A stretch of 32,622 nt of DNA from Bacteroidota bacterium (GCA_027621505.1 JAQCBK010000017.1:1-32622); one strand, 5' to 3'; shown: positions 8,768 through 18,284, counted from the stretch's first letter. Numbers and translations are program-made. The notes: generated by a model from the letters alone, not told the origin.

Positions 8768-10561
8768 ATGCATTTAAAGCAGTTGGAACACCCTGTAGAT
8801 AACCTTAATTATGGAATTATAGGAAATTGTAAATCATCTGCCCTGATCAATGAGGATTCCTCAATAGATTGGTGTTGTTTGCCTCAATTTGATTCTGCTT
8901 CTGTTTTTGCAAAAATATTGGATGAAAAAAAAGGAGGCTTTTTCAAAATAGCCTGTGATGACAGCTATAAAATCACTCAAAGTTATATCGATAAAACTGC
9001 GATTTTAACCACGCGGTTTGACAACGGTACAGCGGCTTTTGAAATCATTGATTTCATGCCGCGATATCAAAAAGACAATGGGGTTTACTATGCTCCTCCG
9101 GAGATTTCCAGAATCATCAAAAAGATCAGCGGTCAGCCAGAAATTAAGATTTTATACGATCCACGATTGGAGTACGCACAGGGAACAACCAAAAATTACA
9201 TCAAAGATGATTTCGTCATTAGTATTGTAGATGATAAGCGTTACGACACCCTCTTGCTGTATACTGACATGAACAAGTCGGTGGTTCTTGACGCCCAGCC
9301 TTTTATTTTAGATCGAGATTATTTTTTTAAAATATCCTACAACGAAAAGATTCAGCTCCCTTCTATGAAAGAGATGTTGTTTGAGTTTGAAAGAACCAAA
9401 GTCTATTGGCTCAATTGGTGCCATAAAACTCCGACATATAATGTGAAATATAATGATCAAATTCTCCGCAGCGCTATGACGCTTAAGTTGCTTACTTTCG
9501 AAAAAACGGGAGCGGTATTGGCTGCGGCCACCACCTCTTTGCCCGAAACCATTGGGGAGGTAAGGAACTGGGACTATCGATTTTGCTGGATTCGAGATGC
9601 TTCCATGGTCATTAAGGTAATTGCCAAATTGGGACACCTCAAGATCGTTAAAGAATTTATTGAATTTATAATTGACCTAATCCCTGACAAGGATGAGAAA
9701 TTGCAAATCATGTATGGGATTCGGGGTGAGAAAATGCTTACAGAGAAAACATTGGATCACCTGTCGGGTTATTGCGGTTCAAAACCCGTTAGAATTGGGA
9801 ATGCCGCCTTCATTCAAAAACAAAACGATATCTACGGTATTTTGATGGATGTGATCCATTTTCAAATTGAAAAATACAGTGATGAGACGGACAAACATGA
9901 GGAATTGTGGTCGATAGTTAAATCGATCATTTGGGTGGTAGAAAATAATTGGAGACAAGCGGATAAAGGCATTTGGGAATTCCGCCACGAAGACCGCCAC
10001 TTTACTTTTTCAAAACTCCTGTGTTGGGTTGCTGTAGATCGCGCTATAAAAATCTCTGAGATCATTCAATCGGGAAAATCTGCCAAAAAATGGGAAGCCC
10101 TGCGTACCGAAATCTATGAGGACATTCTTTCTAATGCCTGGAATGATGAGGTTCAAGCGTTTACACAGTCCTACGGGACAACGCATTTGGACGCCTCGGT
10201 CTTGTTGATGGAACCCTATGGCTTTATTGACGCAAAAGATCCTAAGTATGTCAATACGGTGAAAGCCATTGAAAAAGAATTGTCCTATGAAGGGTTGTTG
10301 TTTCGATACAAAAACGATGATGACTTTGGAACACCCAGTTCCTCCTTTACCGTCTGTACTTTTTGGTTCATCAACAGTCTTTATAAAATTGGAGAGGAGG
10401 AAAAATCCAAAGCCATGTTTGACCAATTGCTCTCCTACAGCAATCACCTGGGCTTGTTTAGCGAAGATATTGACTTTAAAAGCAAGCGGCTTTTGGGTAA
10501 TTTTCCTCAGGCCTATTCTCATTTGGCTCTGATTGACACTGCATTAAATTTTAAAGACTAG
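8768..10561 (+). CDS. GH15 family glycosidase, probable trehalase or glucoamylase
   Basis: A 597-residue protein with no signal peptide, so cytoplasmic. The N-terminal beta-sandwich starts with YGIIGNCKSSALINEDSSIDWCCLP, typical of bacterial GH15. The (alpha/alpha)6 barrel carries RNWDYRFCWIRDAS (Arg266-Asp269 region) and GYCGSKPVRIGNAA. Glu404 in WEFRHE and Glu566 in SEDID stand where the acid/base pair of GH15 lies, with a spacing close to that I recall for an archaeal GH15 trehalase. The C-terminal LLGNFPQAYSHLALI is conserved in the family. GH15 members act on starch-like glucans or on trehalose, and these are hard to separate by motif. Divergence from otsAB favours trehalose hydrolysis and thus control of the trehalose pool, but this is inference from position. 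Confidence 0.88.
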   Translation: MHLKQLEHPVDNLNYGIIGNCKSSALINEDSSIDWCCLPQFDSASVFAKILDEKKGGFFKIACDDSYKITQSYIDKTAILTTRFDNGTAAFEIIDFMPRYQKDNGVYYAPPEISRIIKKISGQPEIKILYDPRLEYAQGTTKNYIKDDFVISIVDDKRYDTLLLYTDMNKSVVLDAQPFILDRDYFFKISYNEKIQLPSMKEMLFEFERTKVYWLNWCHKTPTYNVKYNDQILRSAMTLKLLTFEKTGAVLAAATTSLPETIGEVRNWDYRFCWIRDASMVIKVIAKLGHLKIVKEFIEFIIDLIPDKDEKLQIMYGIRGEKMLTEKTLDHLSGYCGSKPVRIGNAAFIQKQNDIYGILMDVIHFQIEKYSDETDKHEELWSIVKSIIWVVENNWRQADKGIWEFRHEDRHFTFSKLLCWVAVDRAIKISEIIQSGKSAKKWEALRTEIYEDILSNAWNDEVQAFTQSYGTTHLDASVLLMEPYGFIDAKDPKYVNTVKAIEKELSYEGLLFRYKNDDDFGTPSSSFTVCTFWFINSLYKIGEEEKSKAMFDQLLSYSNHLGLFSEDIDFKSKRLLGNFPQAYSHLALIDTALNFKD

Positions 10562-10723
10562 ACTTCAAGTATTTTGATAATTGCGATTTAGTCAGTAAAT
10601 TCGACCAAATTCTTAATGTAACCCCAAAATTATTTCTAATGATGAATACTCGCCTATACTTTACCTTATCTCTAAGAACAATAAATCCCTCTTTTTAAAT
10701 TATTCAATAAAATCTTATCAGAA

Positions 10724-12115
10724 ATGAAGCCCATCATCAATTTATTGACATTTATTTTAATCTTTCTATTCACAGGAGTTTTCGCACAGAATAGTGAAAA
10801 CCCATGGCATGTAGGGCTGAGCTTTAATGTTGTGGATGTATATCCTACTGGTGCCAAAGGAAGCGATCCCTTTGCTCCTCAAGGGAAATTGTTTGAAGAT
10901 GCATTTAATGTTTCTGATCATTGGAATTTTGGAGGTCCCACTATTTCATTGAGTCGCTCCATTTTCAATGGTTTTTCCATTGGGGCACGGGTATCCCTCA
11001 ACTTGATCAAAAATATAGACGGAGTAGATAACCCAAATTATCCCTATTTCGCTGCTGGAGGTTATTTTAAGCAAACTTTTTTCAACAAGAAAAGATTGAA
11101 ACCTTTTATTACCCTAGGTTATGGAATTTCTGATATTGATTATACCAATACCAAAAAGATTGAATTATTATCTAAGAATACCTCGAGGAATTTTAATGGA
11201 GGATTGGGTTTTGATTTTCGACTGACGCAATTTGCCGGCCTAACTTTGGAGACTACCTTTCTCTCACCCACGGAGAATTTTGGTGTCAAACATTTTCGTC
11301 ACCAGTTCGGATTTTACTATTCTTTTGGATCTAAAGATTCCGATAAAGATGGTGTTCCCGACGATAAGGACGCTTGTCCTGAAGAACCTGGTTTAAAAGA
11401 ATACGATGGTTGTCCTGATACCGATGGCGATAAAATTCCCGACATTAAAGATCAATGTCCAGAGGACTTTGGTACTGAAATCATGAACGGTTGCCCTGAT
11501 ATTGACCAGGACGGAATTGCCGACAAAGACGACGAATGTCCAGATCAGCCTGGTGCATTAGCACTAAATGGTTGCCCTGATGCTGACGAAGATGGTGTGG
11601 CCGACAAAGACGACGAATGTCCCAATGAGGCAGGTCCAGTTGAAAACAAGGGATGCCCATGGTCTGATACCGATGGCGATGGTGTTTCAGACAATGAAGA
11701 TGCCTGTCCCGAGGAGGCAGGATCTGCTGAAAACAACGGCTGTCCTGAAATTTCAGTTGAGGTGGTAAAAACCCTCAACGAGATAGCGACGAATATCAAT
11801 TTTGCTGGTGGATCAGATCGTATTCAAGGTAAGGCGGTTATGGACGCACTGAATGAAATCAAAACACTTTTGGATAACAATCCCAATGGTAATTTAATCA
11901 TTGAGGGACATACCTCCAGTGATGGAGCGGCCGAAGCCAATCTCATTCTTTCGCAGAAGAGAGCTGCTGCCGTCAAAGCCTACTTGGTCAAATTAGGGGT
12001 GAACCCCGATCGATTAAAAACAGAGGGTTACGGCGAGGACAGGCCCATAGCAGATAACGATACGCCTGAAGGAAGAACACTCAACAGGCGGGTACAGTTC
12101 CGGACAGATTTTTAG
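10724..12115 (+). CDS. OmpA family outer-membrane protein with thrombospondin type 3 repeats
   Basis: The protein has 463 residues. A signal peptide ([22 protein letters not shown]) precedes an N-terminal beta-barrel-like region to about residue 200. Residues 205-341 are five thrombospondin-type-3 repeats rich in Asp with a conserved Cys pair per unit, expected to bind calcium. The last 110 residues form an OmpA-like peptidoglycan-binding domain: [22 protein letters not shown] and LNRRVQF hold the residues that contact diaminopimelate. It should tether the outer membrane to peptidoglycan. A 162-bp upstream region and its own terminator suggest a single-gene unit. Such proteins are abundant surface proteins in flavobacteria, and the specific role of this copy is unknown. 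Confidence 0.92.
   Translation: MKPIINLLTFILIFLFTGVFAQNSENPWHVGLSFNVVDVYPTGAKGSDPFAPQGKLFEDAFNVSDHWNFGGPTISLSRSIFNGFSIGARVSLNLIKNIDGVDNPNYPYFAAGGYFKQTFFNKKRLKPFITLGYGISDIDYTNTKKIELLSKNTSRNFNGGLGFDFRLTQFAGLTLETTFLSPTENFGVKHFRHQFGFYYSFGSKDSDKDGVPDDKDACPEEPGLKEYDGCPDTDGDKIPDIKDQCPEDFGTEIMNGCPDIDQDGIADKDDECPDQPGALALNGCPDADEDGVADKDDECPNEAGPVENKGCPWSDTDGDGVSDNEDACPEEAGSAENNGCPEISVEVVKTLNEIATNINFAGGSDRIQGKAVMDALNEIKTLLDNNPNGNLIIEGHTSSDGAAEANLILSQKRAAAVKAYLVKLGVNPDRLKTEGYGEDRPIADNDTPEGRTLNRRVQFRTDF
11336..11746 (+). repeat. Five tandem thrombospondin type 3 repeat units inside the OmpA gene
   Basis: Four units of exactly 27 codons are followed by one of 29 codons that has an extra Trp-Ser at its start. 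Each unit has the form DxDxDGxxDxxDxCP...GCP. At DNA level a 23-bp stretch is identical in units 3 and 4 (11519-11541 and 11600-11622, 81 bp apart), which points to recent duplication or conversion between units. Confidence 0.85.
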
Positions 12116-12126
12116 TTTAGACAGAA

Positions 12127-12153
12127 AGGGGGTTGAAAAACCTCCTTTTTTTT
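12127..12153 (+). terminator. Rho-independent terminator after the OmpA gene
   Basis: An 8-bp stem (AGGGGGTT with AACCTCCT, one G-T pair) closes a GAAA loop and is followed by eight T residues. It begins 11 bases after the OmpA stop. The T run overlaps the stop codon of rpe, which arrives on the other strand. Confidence 0.8.
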
Positions 12154-12805
12154 AGCTCAGATTTTTTAACCCAGAAAGGGTAACTTTGGGGTCGTTGGAC
12201 GAAAAGACATAGCTACCCGCTACCAATACATCTGCACCACATGAAATCAATTGATTTGCATTTTGATCGGTAACGCCACCGTCAATTTCAATCAAAGTCG
12301 CCGCATCGGCATTTTCAATGATGGTTTTGAGCTTTCTTACTTTTTGATAGGTAGCTTCAATGAAGCGTTGTCCACCAAAACCTGGATTGACACTCATCAA
12401 ACAGACCAAATCAATTTCATTGATGATGGGTTCCAATAGTTCTACTGAGGTGTGAGGATTCAATGCGACTCCAGCTTTCATCCCTTTTTCCTTGATGGAT
12501 TGTAGGGTTCTATGAAGGTGGATAGAAGCTTCGTAGTGAATGGTAAGGATGTCACTGCCCAAATCGGCAAAAGTATCGATATAGCGTTCAGGCTCCACGA
12601 TCATCAAGTGGACATCCAAAGGCTTTTCTGCATGGGAAGCAATGGACTTCAAAACGGGCATTCCGAAAGAGATATTAGGTACAAAAACTCCATCCATCAC
12701 GTCGATATGAAACCAATCCGCCTCACTGGCATTGACCATTTTACAGTCGCGTTCTAGGTTTCCGAAATCTGCTGCCAGCAGGGAGGGAGCTATAAGGGTT
12801 CCCAT
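12152..12805 (-). CDS. rpe: Ribulose-phosphate 3-epimerase
   Basis: A 217-residue TIM-barrel enzyme that interconverts ribulose-5-phosphate and xylulose-5-phosphate in the pentose phosphate pathway. The signature HIDVMDGVFVPNISFG near residues 33-48 carries metal-binding His and catalytic Asp. DVHLMI gives the second metal His, MSVNPGFGGQ is the phosphate loop, and EIDGGV carries the second catalytic Asp. The length is standard. It starts 13 bp after the rpoD stop, so it is the last gene of the minus-strand run and probably cotranscribed with rpoD. Confidence 0.97.
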   Translation of the reverse strand: MGTLIAPSLLAADFGNLERDCKMVNASEADWFHIDVMDGVFVPNISFGMPVLKSIASHAEKPLDVHLMIVEPERYIDTFADLGSDILTIHYEASIHLHRTLQSIKEKGMKAGVALNPHTSVELLEPIINEIDLVCLMSVNPGFGGQRFIEATYQKVRKLKTIIENADAATLIEIDGGVTDQNANQLISCGADVLVAGSYVFSSNDPKVTLSGLKNLS

Positions 12806-12818
12806 GGTTTGATTGATT

Positions 12819-13682
12819 TTAACCCAAGTATGTTTTCAAAATCTTACTCCGGGAGGTGTGTTTGAGTCTTCTAATGGCCTTTTCCTTGATTTGTCTTACC
12901 CTTTCTCGGGTCAAGTCAAAGGTTTCACCAATTTCCTCTAAAGTCATGGCATGCTGGTTGCCCAAACCAAAATAGAGCCTAACCACATCCGCTTCACGAG
13001 GGGTGAGGGTCTCCAGAGCCCTTTCAATCTCAGTTCTCAAGGACTCATGTAACAAGGTTTTGTCGGGGTTGGGAGATTCTCCACTGTTGAGGACATCGTA
13101 GAGGTTGGATTCTTCTCCTTCTACCAATGGTGCATCCATGGAGACGTGACGGCCAGAGTTTTTTAAGGACTCTTTTACATCGTTGATGGTCATGTCCAAT
13201 TCTTTGGCAATTTCCTCTGCCGATGGGGCACGTTCATGGGCTTGCTCTAGAAAGGCATAAGTTTTATTGATCTTGTTGATCGAACCGATTTTGTTAAGTG
13301 GTAGCCTCACAATTCTCGACTGTTCTGCCAAGGCCTGTAAAATCGACTGCCTGATCCACCATACTGCATAGGAAATAAACTTAAAACCTCTGGTTTCATC
13401 AAAACGTTGTGCTGCTTTGATAAGCCCCAAATTCCCTTCATTGATTAAATCAGGAAGGGTTAATCCTTGATTTTGATATTGCTTGGCAACAGAAACAACA
13501 AATCGCAGGTTGGCCTTGGTCAATTTCTCTAAGGCTATTTGATCCCCGGCCTTAATCCTTTGCGCCAATTCCACTTCCTCCTCCGCAGTGATCAAATCTA
13601 CCTTTCCAATTTCTTGAAGGTATTTGTCCAATGAGGCCGTTTCGCGATTGGTTACCTGTTTTGTGATTTTAAGTTGTCTCAT
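12819..13682 (-). CDS. rpoD: Primary RNA polymerase sigma factor (RpoD/SigA)
   Basis: 287 residues, the short form of primary sigma-70 found across Bacteroidota, without region 1.1. Region 1.2 begins [20 protein letters not shown]. Region 2 contains the core-binding and -10 recognition helices ([36 protein letters not shown]). Region 3 follows, and region 4.2 is the helix-turn-helix [28 protein letters not shown]. This sigma reads the unusual -33/-7 promoter of the phylum, of which a good example lies upstream of rpsO here. It sits 63 bp after pnp and 13 bp before rpe. It is chromosomal housekeeping, with nothing unusual in the sequence. Confidence 0.96.
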   Translation of the reverse strand: MRQLKITKQVTNRETASLDKYLQEIGKVDLITAEEEVELAQRIKAGDQIALEKLTKANLRFVVSVAKQYQNQGLTLPDLINEGNLGLIKAAQRFDETRGFKFISYAVWWIRQSILQALAEQSRIVRLPLNKIGSINKINKTYAFLEQAHERAPSAEEIAKELDMTINDVKESLKNSGRHVSMDAPLVEGEESNLYDVLNSGESPNPDKTLLHESLRTEIERALETLTPREADVVRLYFGLGNQHAMTLEEIGETFDLTRERVRQIKEKAIRRLKHTSRSKILKTYLG

Positions 13683-13745
13683 GAAATGGTTTGCTTTATA
13701 TAGTTATACGTTAAAAAACCAAAAATGTTTCATCTTTCGTAAAAT

Positions 13746-15878
13746 TTATTCACGATTGGGATTGTTTTTTCGCTCTGGACGAGGTAACAAAGCTTTTCTG
13801 GATACTTTTTGTTTTCTGGTTTTGGGGTCAATTCCAAAATATTTCACGTCGAAAGTATCTCCAAGATTGATTTCATCAGTGACTTTATCTATTCTGTCCC
13901 ATGATACCTCAGAAATATGGAGTAAAACCTCGTTGCCAGGGACAAATTCTACTACGGCTCCGAAATCTAATATTTTTACAACGGTTACATTGTATATTTC
14001 TCCAACGGCAGGTTTAAAAGTGATGTTATTGATTTTCTCAATTGCGGCATCAATTTTTTCTTGATTAACTCCCAAGATTTCTATCACACCCATTTCCCCT
14101 TCCTCTTCAATGACAATGGTGGTATCGGTTTCCTTTTGCATCTCTTGAATGACCTTGCCACCAGGTCCTATCACAGCGCCAATAAATTCTCCTGGAATAG
14201 TCAAATTGACCATCTTAGGGGCATGTGCTTTTACGCTTTCATTGGGTTGGGCAATGGTGTCGGTAATTTTTTCGAGTATGTGAAGGCGTCCCGCCCTTGC
14301 TTGTTGCAGTGCTTTGACCAAAATCTCATACGATAGACCTTTGATCTTGATATCCATTTGACAAGCCGTAATCCCTTCACTGGTTCCAGTGACTTTAAAG
14401 TCCATATCACCCAGGTGATCCTCATCTCCTAGGATATCACTGAGTACGGCATATCGATCACCATCTGATATCAATCCCATGGCGATTCCAGAAACCGGTC
14501 TTTTGATTTTTATTCCTGCATCCATCAAGGCCATGGTTCCCGAACATACAGTGGCCATAGAACTGGATCCATTGGACTCCAAAACCTCACTTACCACACG
14601 GACAGTATAGGGACAATCCTCGGGGATCATTCCTTTTAGTCCTCTTTGTGCCAAGTTTCCATGCCCTACTTCTCTTCTGGAAGTCCCTCTGAGGGGACGG
14701 GCTTCGCCAGTACAAAAAGGAGGGAAGTTATAATGAAGGTAGAAACGCTCTTCCCCTTCATAGGAGGGCATATCGATTTGGTTGGCTTCTCTTGAAGTTC
14801 CCAAAGTAACGGTTGCAAGTGCTTGGGTTTCTCCACGACTAAAAATCGACGATCCGTGGGTGGAAGGGAGGTAATCTACCTCGCACCATATGGGTCTAAT
14901 TTCGTCAGTTTTTCTTCCATCCAATCGGACCCCTTCGCTGAGCACCAATTCTCTTACTGCTTCTTTTTGTGCTTTACTGAAGTATTTGCCGATAAGACCA
15001 TTGAGTTCCTCCAATTCTTCTTCCGAAAAAGTGGATTTGATCTCTTCTTTTAGTTCACTGAATGCCAAACTTCGTTCTGCTTTGCCAGTTCCTTTTTTGG
15101 CAATGGCATAGCATTTGTCATAGGCCGCTTGGTGAATTTGTTTTTCAATGGCTTCGTTTTCTTCTTCCTGTTCGTATTCACGAACTTCTTTTTTACCAAA
15201 GTCCTCTGCCAATTGTACTTGGGCTTTGATTTGATCTTTGATGGCTTCGTGAGCAAATTTAATGGCTTCCACCATTTCTTCCTCACTACATTCGTCCATC
15301 TCACCTTCTACCATCATGACGGAGTCGGCCGAAGCACCCACCACCATATCGATATCTGATTCTTCAAGTTGGGCGCGGCTGGGGTTGATAATTAGTTTTC
15401 CATCAAGTCGGGCTACCCTTACCTCAGAGATGGGGCATTCGAATGGAAAATCACTCAATTGAATGGCTGCTGAAGCGGCCAAGCCTGCCAGTGCATCGGG
15501 CATGACATCTTTGTCGTGCGACATCAACTGGATCATCACTTGAACTTCGTTGTGGTAGTCTTTTGGGAAAAGGGGTCTTAAAACGCGGTCAACCAGTCGC
15601 ATAGTCAATATCTCACCGTCGCTGGGTCTTGCTTCCCTCTTGAAAAAACCTCCAGGATATCTTCCCGCTGCGGCAAATTTTTCACGGTAATCCACCGTCA
15701 GGGGTAAAAAGTCTACTTGTCCGGATTGGTAGTTGGAGACAACAGTACAAAGTAACATACAGTCTCCCATTCTAACCACTACAGACCCATGAGCTTGTTT
15801 GGCTAGTTTTCCCGTTTCTATTGTAATGGTTCTTCCGTCTTCAAGACGAATTTCTTGGGTAAATGTTTTTGGTATCAT
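13746..15878 (-). CDS. pnp: Polyribonucleotide nucleotidyltransferase (PNPase)
   Basis: 710 residues from the ATG at 15878 ([16 protein letters not shown]). An in-frame TTG at 15929 would add 17 poorly conserved residues and would lie in a leader stem-loop, so I reject it. PNPase degrades RNA 3' to 5' using phosphate. Two RNase PH domains flank a helical domain, with [15 protein letters not shown] opening the second. The KH domain contains [16 protein letters not shown]. The C-terminal S1 domain runs from about residue 620 ([20 protein letters not shown]). The order rpsO-pnp is as in E. coli, where PNPase controls its own mRNA through the leader. Confidence 0.97.
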   Translation of the reverse strand: MIPKTFTQEIRLEDGRTITIETGKLAKQAHGSVVVRMGDCMLLCTVVSNYQSGQVDFLPLTVDYREKFAAAGRYPGGFFKREARPSDGEILTMRLVDRVLRPLFPKDYHNEVQVMIQLMSHDKDVMPDALAGLAASAAIQLSDFPFECPISEVRVARLDGKLIINPSRAQLEESDIDMVVGASADSVMMVEGEMDECSEEEMVEAIKFAHEAIKDQIKAQVQLAEDFGKKEVREYEQEEENEAIEKQIHQAAYDKCYAIAKKGTGKAERSLAFSELKEEIKSTFSEEELEELNGLIGKYFSKAQKEAVRELVLSEGVRLDGRKTDEIRPIWCEVDYLPSTHGSSIFSRGETQALATVTLGTSREANQIDMPSYEGEERFYLHYNFPPFCTGEARPLRGTSRREVGHGNLAQRGLKGMIPEDCPYTVRVVSEVLESNGSSSMATVCSGTMALMDAGIKIKRPVSGIAMGLISDGDRYAVLSDILGDEDHLGDMDFKVTGTSEGITACQMDIKIKGLSYEILVKALQQARAGRLHILEKITDTIAQPNESVKAHAPKMVNLTIPGEFIGAVIGPGGKVIQEMQKETDTTIVIEEEGEMGVIEILGVNQEKIDAAIEKINNITFKPAVGEIYNVTVVKILDFGAVVEFVPGNEVLLHISEVSWDRIDKVTDEINLGDTFDVKYFGIDPKTRKQKVSRKALLPRPERKNNPNRE

Positions 15879-15887
15879 TTTTTCTAA

Positions 15888-15930
15888 GTTGGTTGTAAAA
15901 AATTTTGTGTTGTGTGTTGCAGCAACCAAC
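15888..15930 (-). promoter_or_regulatory. Candidate stem-loop in the pnp leader
   Basis: Perfect 8-bp arms GTTGGTTG and CAACCAAC enclose 27 bases and end nine bases before the pnp ATG. In RNA this would form a hairpin next to the ribosome entry region. The position resembles the E. coli pnp leader hairpin that serves in autoregulation. The similarity is in position only and the function is inferred. Confidence 0.45.
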
Positions 15931-15975
15931 GAAAAACTGAATCAGTAAATGGAAATGCTTTTGCAGCAATTGAGA

Positions 15976-16245
15976 TTACTTTCTCAATCCCAATTCTTTG
16001 ACAATTGCACGATAGCGCTCAATGTCTTTTGCTTTTAAATAATCCAATAGATCACGGCGTTTTCCAACGAGTTTAACCAATGATCGTTCGGTATTAAAAT
16101 CTTTTTTGTTTTTTTTCAGATGCTTTGAAAGGTGTTCGATTCTGTAAGAAAAGAGTGCGATTTGCCCTTCCGAAGAACCGGTATCTTTCTCGGATTTTCC
16201 ATGTTTTTTGAAAATCCCTTCTTTAACTTCTTTGTCTAGGTACAT
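15976..16245 (-). CDS. rpsO: 30S ribosomal protein S15
   Basis: 89 residues, the standard length. The conserved core DTGSSEGQIALFSYRIEHLSKHLKKNKKDFNTERSLVKLVGKRRDLLDYL is the helical fold that binds the central domain of 16S rRNA and starts platform assembly. It ends ERYRAIVKELGLRK, typical of the family. It has its own strong promoter upstream. A 7-bp inverted repeat (15969-15975 with 15982-15988) spans the stop codon and could form a hairpin between rpsO and pnp. Confidence 0.98.
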   Translation of the reverse strand: MYLDKEVKEGIFKKHGKSEKDTGSSEGQIALFSYRIEHLSKHLKKNKKDFNTERSLVKLVGKRRDLLDYLKAKDIERYRAIVKELGLRK

Positions 16246-16283
16246 GCCAATATTTTTTCAATAATTTTTATGTAAAATGAGTG

Positions 16284-16313
16284 CAAATATAAGGGTTCTG
16301 TAGTAAAATCCAA
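16284..16313 (-). promoter_or_regulatory. Consensus Bacteroidota promoter for rpsO-pnp
   Basis: On the minus strand TTG (16311-16313) is followed by exactly 19 bases and then TATATTTG (16284-16291). This matches the phylum consensus of a -33 TTG and -7 TAnnTTTG. The start of transcription would fall near 16280, giving a leader of about 35 bases before the rpsO ATG. Confidence 0.65.
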
Positions 16314-16327
16314 CGATTGGAATGGAA

Positions 16328-17185
16328 TTAATCTCTGATGGGTTGATTGAGTATCAAATCCAAGTATAAATTGATTTTGTATTTGAGTTGTTTTCTATGA
16401 CAAATAAAGTCAAGAAACCCTTTTTCAAGTAGAAATTCGCTTTTTTGAAAACCCTCTGGGAGTTCTCTTCCAGTAGTATCTTTGACCACCCTAGGACCAG
16501 CAAATGCGATTAGGGCTCCTGGCTCACCAATATTGATGTCTCCAAGCATTGCAAAGGAGGCCGTTGTTCCACCAGTGGTGGGATCAGTACAAAGGGAGAT
16601 GAATGGTAGTTTGGCTTCGGCCAACTCAGATAGTTTGGCAGAGGTTTTGGCCATTTGCATTAATGAATTGGCGGATTCCATCATCCTAGCTCCACCAGAT
16701 TTAGAAATAATTACCAAGGGTAAATAGTGTTTAATGGCGTAATCTCCTGCTCTGGCAATTTTTTCTCCTACCACAGAACCCATCGATCCTCCGATGAAAG
16801 CAAAATCCATACAAGCCACTACCAATTCTTTTCCTTTCGATTTTCCTACGGCTGTTCTTATGGCATCATTCAAACCAGATTTTTTATGAGCTTCTTTTAG
16901 ACGATCTGCGTATTTTTTTGAATCTTGGAAATTGAGAAAGTCTTTGGATCTCAATTTTTCATCCAATTCTTTAAAATGGTTGTCATCGAATAAAATTTCA
17001 AAATATTCTTTACTCCCTATGTGGACATGGTAGTCATCCTCTGGTGAAACATAAAAGTTGGAGGCCAACTCTTGGGTTTCAATGATTTTTCCAGTCGGTG
17101 TTTTGTACCACAGCCCTTTAGGAATGTCTTTTTTTTCTTCTGTTTTGGTTTGAATACCTTTTTCACTTCTCTTGAACCAGCTCAT
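16328..17185 (-). CDS. accD: Acetyl-CoA carboxylase carboxyltransferase subunit beta
   Basis: 285 residues. It joins AccA to transfer the carboxyl group from biotin to acetyl-CoA, making malonyl-CoA for fatty acid synthesis. The crotonase-like core has [24 protein letters not shown] and [18 protein letters not shown], which form the oxyanion and CoA-binding sites. The N-terminal segment aligns with the zinc ribbon of E. coli AccD ([13 protein letters not shown]...[14 protein letters not shown]) but contains no cysteine; the first Cys is residue 125. The zinc site is therefore lost. I believe relatives share this but could not check. The gene follows fba by 28 bp. The alpha subunit is not in the window. 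Confidence 0.95.
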   Translation of the reverse strand: MSWFKRSEKGIQTKTEEKKDIPKGLWYKTPTGKIIETQELASNFYVSPEDDYHVHIGSKEYFEILFDDNHFKELDEKLRSKDFLNFQDSKKYADRLKEAHKKSGLNDAIRTAVGKSKGKELVVACMDFAFIGGSMGSVVGEKIARAGDYAIKHYLPLVIISKSGGARMMESANSLMQMAKTSAKLSELAEAKLPFISLCTDPTTGGTTASFAMLGDINIGEPGALIAFAGPRVVKDTTGRELPEGFQKSEFLLEKGFLDFICHRKQLKYKINLYLDLILNQPIRD

Positions 17186-17213
17186 GGAGGTGTGGTTTTA
17201 ATTTAGATAATAA

Positions 17214-18284
17214 TTAACCGAGTGTATTGATATTGTTGAGATCTTTAAACGCTTTTTTCAAACGGGATATGAAAGTTTCTTCCCCCGCCCTCAACCATTT
17301 TCTTGGGTCATAATATTTTTTATTTGGAGAATCGGCCCCCTCAGGATTTCCAATTTGTGTTCTTAAATAATCGATGTTATTGGTCATGTAGTCTCTGATT
17401 CCCTCAGTAAAAGCAAACTGTAAATCGGTATCAATATTCATTTTGATAACGCCATAGCCTATGGCCTCGGTGATTTCTTCCAAGGTGGAACCTGACCCTC
17501 CGTGGAAAACAAAATCTACGGTATTTTCGGCAACGCCGAATTTCTGAGAAATATATTCTTGAGAGTTTTTTAAAATTTTGGGGGTGAGTTTAACATTTCC
17601 AGGCTTATAGACGCCGTGTACATTTCCAAAGGCTGCAGCTACAGTAAATCTGGAGCTTACTTTACTCAATTCTTCATAGGCATAAGCAACTTCTTCGGGC
17701 TGGGTGTAAAGTTTTGAGATATCAACGTCTGTATTGTCAACGCCATCTTCTTCCCCTCCAGTTACCCCCAATTCGATTTCGAGGGTCATTCCCATTTTGT
17801 CCATTCGTGAGAGGTAGGTTTTACAAATTTCTATGTTTTCCTCCAATGGTTCCTCCGAAAGGTCAAGCATGTGAGAGCTGTACAATGGTTTTCCTGTTTG
17901 TCTGAAAAAAACTTCTCCAGCGTCCAGCAAACCATCAATCCATGGCAGGAGGTTTTTGGCACAATGATCGGTATGTAAAATTACGGTTGCTCCATAATGT
18001 TTGGCCAGTTCGTGAACGTGTTTGGCACCGGAGATTCCCCCCGCTATGGCTGCTTTTTGATTTTCATTGGACAAACCTTTTCCGGCCATAAACTGTGATC
18101 CCCCATTGGAGAACTGGATGATGACAGGGCTGTTCAACTCAGCGGCAGTTTCTATCACTGCATTAATTGAATTACTTCCCACAACATTGACAGCGGGAAG
18201 GGCAAAAGAATTTAATTTAGCGAATTGAAATAGCTCTTGTACTTGACTGCCTGTCAGTACACCTTTAGTAAAATTATGATTCAT
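17214..18284 (-). CDS. fbaA: Class II fructose-bisphosphate aldolase
   Basis: 356 residues from the ATG at 18284 (MNHNFTKGVLTGSQ). A TTG ten codons upstream is a weaker start. The enzyme cleaves or forms fructose-1,6-bisphosphate in glycolysis and gluconeogenesis and needs zinc. HTDHCAKN gives Asp106 and the zinc ligand His107. LEIELGVTGGEEDGVDN, FHGGSGS and NIDTDLQFAFTEGIR carry further metal- and phosphate-binding residues. Length and motifs fit the longer E. coli FbaA type. It lies 41 bp after the tamL stop and 28 bp before accD on the same strand. Confidence 0.97.
   Translation of the reverse strand: MNHNFTKGVLTGSQVQELFQFAKLNSFALPAVNVVGSNSINAVIETAAELNSPVIIQFSNGGSQFMAGKGLSNENQKAAIAGGISGAKHVHELAKHYGATVILHTDHCAKNLLPWIDGLLDAGEVFFRQTGKPLYSSHMLDLSEEPLEENIEICKTYLSRMDKMGMTLEIELGVTGGEEDGVDNTDVDISKLYTQPEEVAYAYEELSKVSSRFTVAAAFGNVHGVYKPGNVKLTPKILKNSQEYISQKFGVAENTVDFVFHGGSGSTLEEITEAIGYGVIKMNIDTDLQFAFTEGIRDYMTNNIDYLRTQIGNPEGADSPNKKYYDPRKWLRAGEETFISRLKKAFKDLNNINTLG

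Noticed and set aside
10010-10522. A 170-codon minus-strand open frame inside the GH15 gene
   Set aside because: The plus strand encodes the conserved C-terminal half of GH15. The antisense product has no domain signature.
15879-15929. Upstream TTG start for pnp
   Set aside because: The added 17 residues look like leader sequence and overlap the inverted repeat. The ATG at 15878 gives the normal PNPase N-terminus.
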